From Nocardia vaccinii NBRC 15922 (GTDB lineage: Bacteria > Actinomycetota > Actinomycetes > Mycobacteriales > Mycobacteriaceae), in contig NZ_BDCC01000012.1 of the NCBI RefSeq assembly GCF_001613305.1, positions 434,001 to 498,000 of the forward strand: 64,000 bases of DNA, written 5' to 3'. The notes under the pieces are model-generated. The model was not told where the DNA came from, searched no databases, and worked only from the letters and a program-made list of their open reading frames with translations. The position numbers were made by a program, and so were the translations under genes. Positions 63,101 to 64,000 of the stretch are shown in pieces (within the stretch, counting starts at the first letter, position 1; each line of letters opens with the position of its first letter).

Positions 63101-63409
63101 TCAGTCCGGCAAACCCTTGTGCGCGAGCGGTGTCAGGAATTCCACGCGGAAACTGCTGATGTACTTCTCCCGCTCAGACAGGAAACGCACTGTATGTGGC
63201 TGAGTTTCATGCTCATCGAACGCATCCCGGTCGCGGTAGACCTCATAGAAAACCCGTGCGAGTGGCTCCCCCTCGATGGTGTGCGTCGCGTACATGAGAG
63301 TGCCGGGTTCACCTATGCGGATGGCGGCAACAGTCTCAGCGACCAGAGCATCGAAGTCGGCTGCCTTGTCGGTGTCGGCCAGATCGAAACGAACGACCAG
63401 AGCGAACAT
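63101..63409 (-). CDS. Antibiotic biosynthesis monooxygenase (ABM) domain protein
   Basis: A 102-residue dimeric ferredoxin-like fold: MFALVVRFDLADTDKAADFDALVAETVAAIRIGEPGTLMYATH, RVFYEVYRDRDAFDEHETQPHTVRFL. ABM proteins include quinol monooxygenases and heme-degrading enzymes; the reaction is unknown. ATG 63409 has GAAGGGA upstream; the frame is open further but not protein-like. It is convergent with the XRE gene, 6 bases between stops. Confidence 0.83.
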   Translation of the reverse strand: MFALVVRFDLADTDKAADFDALVAETVAAIRIGEPGTLMYATHTIEGEPLARVFYEVYRDRDAFDEHETQPHTVRFLSEREKYISSFRVEFLTPLAHKGLPD

Positions 63410-63603
63410 CGGAATCCCTTCGTATCGGCTGCCCGGCGTTGTTGTGAGCCAGGCGGTCTCACCGTACCGATGCAGTCCGCCAGACGCTGGGCAGTAACGA
63501 TCTGCAGCCGACCGCTGGCCCCTCGAGGTGCTCGGCGATCTCAGTCGGTCGTTGCCGCTCGCCGCCCCACCCAATGAACAGGAGATCTCGAATAGCTTGT
63601 ACC

Positions 63604-64000
63604 TTATGGGTTCCCGCGCATGATCACATGTGCTAGAAGCTCGATGTTCTTCAGCAGCTCATTGGGAGGAGAAGCTAGATCCAGAGTATGGCAATGGATT
63701 GCGATTCCGCAGTTGTGGATTTCATGAGTTCTTGCCGAGCCGTTACCTTTCGCATAGATCAGATGACCCTCCTTCAGATCGAGTACCGAGCAATAGGCAA
63801 GCATCTGATACAGATCAACTTCAGGAAAGCCCCTCGGTCGCTCAGACTTATATTTTGCATCCACAACAGCAATCGGCTGTCCATTATCACCGTACCAGAC
63901 AAGGTCTGGACGGATCTTTACATGAGAGCCTTTATCTAGATCTTGCACATCCTGTAATTTCGGTTTTCCCCCGAATTGACGCATAGCCATGCCGAGCGCC
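63604..64000 (-). CDS. McrC-like restriction component, C-terminal part (runs off the window)
   Basis: The visible 130 or so codons match the end of McrBC subunit McrC. KIRPDLVW followed by IAVVDAKYK is the PD-(D/E)xK nuclease site (Asp, Asp and Lys at 29, 44 and 46 from the Met at 63990), then DLYQMLAYCSVLDLKEGHLIYAKG. McrC acts with the GTPase McrB to cut DNA with modified cytosine. The frame is open to the window end, so the gene starts beyond 64000. The base composition is visibly AT-richer than every neighbour, a sign of recent transfer. Confidence 0.82.
   Translation of the reverse strand, partial: ALGMAMRQFGGKPKLQDVQDLDKGSHVKIRPDLVWYGDNGQPIAVVDAKYKSERPRGFPEVDLYQMLAYCSVLDLKEGHLIYAKGNGSARTHEIHNCGIAIHCHTLDLASPPNELLKNIELLAHVIMRGNP

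Overview
This is a high-GC actinobacterial chromosome segment, most likely from Nocardia or a close relative in the Mycobacteriales. Three things point there: a HupB histone-like protein with a long Lys/Ala-rich tail, F420-related genes (cofC and an FDOR-type split-barrel protein), and a gene order that follows the M. tuberculosis region Rv2966c-Rv2996c almost gene for gene. That order here is rsmD, pyc, ... recG, DAK protein, rpmB, ung, thiL, a DUF3515 protein, ddl, gpsA, cofC, ppk, mutT1, hupB, leuD, leuC, an IclR regulator, the F420-barrel protein, tRNA-Glu, tRNA-Gln, gltX, an FAH-family enzyme, an MFS transporter, leuB and serA. The genus is inferred; no rRNA lies in the window.

Layout. 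1-4.3 kb: a kinase-fold protein, a PHP-domain protein and a divergent lysE/lysG exporter-regulator pair. 4.3-31.5 kb: the conserved housekeeping core, covering anaplerosis, DNA repair, cell wall, thiamine, polyphosphate, F420 and leucine synthesis. A RamB-like regulator and a RhtA-like exporter are inserted in it. 31.6-39.0 kb: two tRNAs, gltX, FAH, MFS, leuB and serA. 39.4-41.7 kb: a frame-disrupted GHKL ATPase and two cold-shock genes with a 38-codon small ORF between them. 41.8-53.1 kb: an inositol catabolic cluster. On the minus strand it reads iolE, an ABC importer (binding protein, permease, ATPase), iolC, a Cgl0159-type TIM-barrel aldolase candidate, an iolB-derived remnant, iolB and iolD. 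Divergent from this are a LacI-type regulator and iolG. Two matching palindromic operators lie in the divergent gap, one directly after a good -35/-10 promoter. 53.1-60.1 kb: a solitary mraY, Nudix, GIY-YIG, VOC, LLM oxidoreductase, YjbR, a MarR/membrane-protein pair around a palindrome, a DHFR-like reductase and a PPOX-like protein. 60.3-64 kb: accessory DNA with a frameshifted small gene, a three-gene translationally coupled operon divergent from an XRE regulator across a perfect palindrome, an ABM monooxygenase, and an AT-richer McrC restriction gene cut by the window edge.

How the genes work together. LeuC, LeuD and LeuB complete the middle of leucine synthesis, and the IclR regulator beside leuC is placed like LtbR/LeuR. 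The iol cluster would import a cyclitol and convert it through 2-keto-inositol, diketone, 5-deoxyglucuronate and a kinase step to an aldolase substrate; no iolA is present here. Two partial gene duplications stand out: a decayed copy of the rsmD 3' end beside rsmD, and an iolB 5'-end copy inserted between the aldolase gene and iolB. Both appear to be traces of local tandem duplication.
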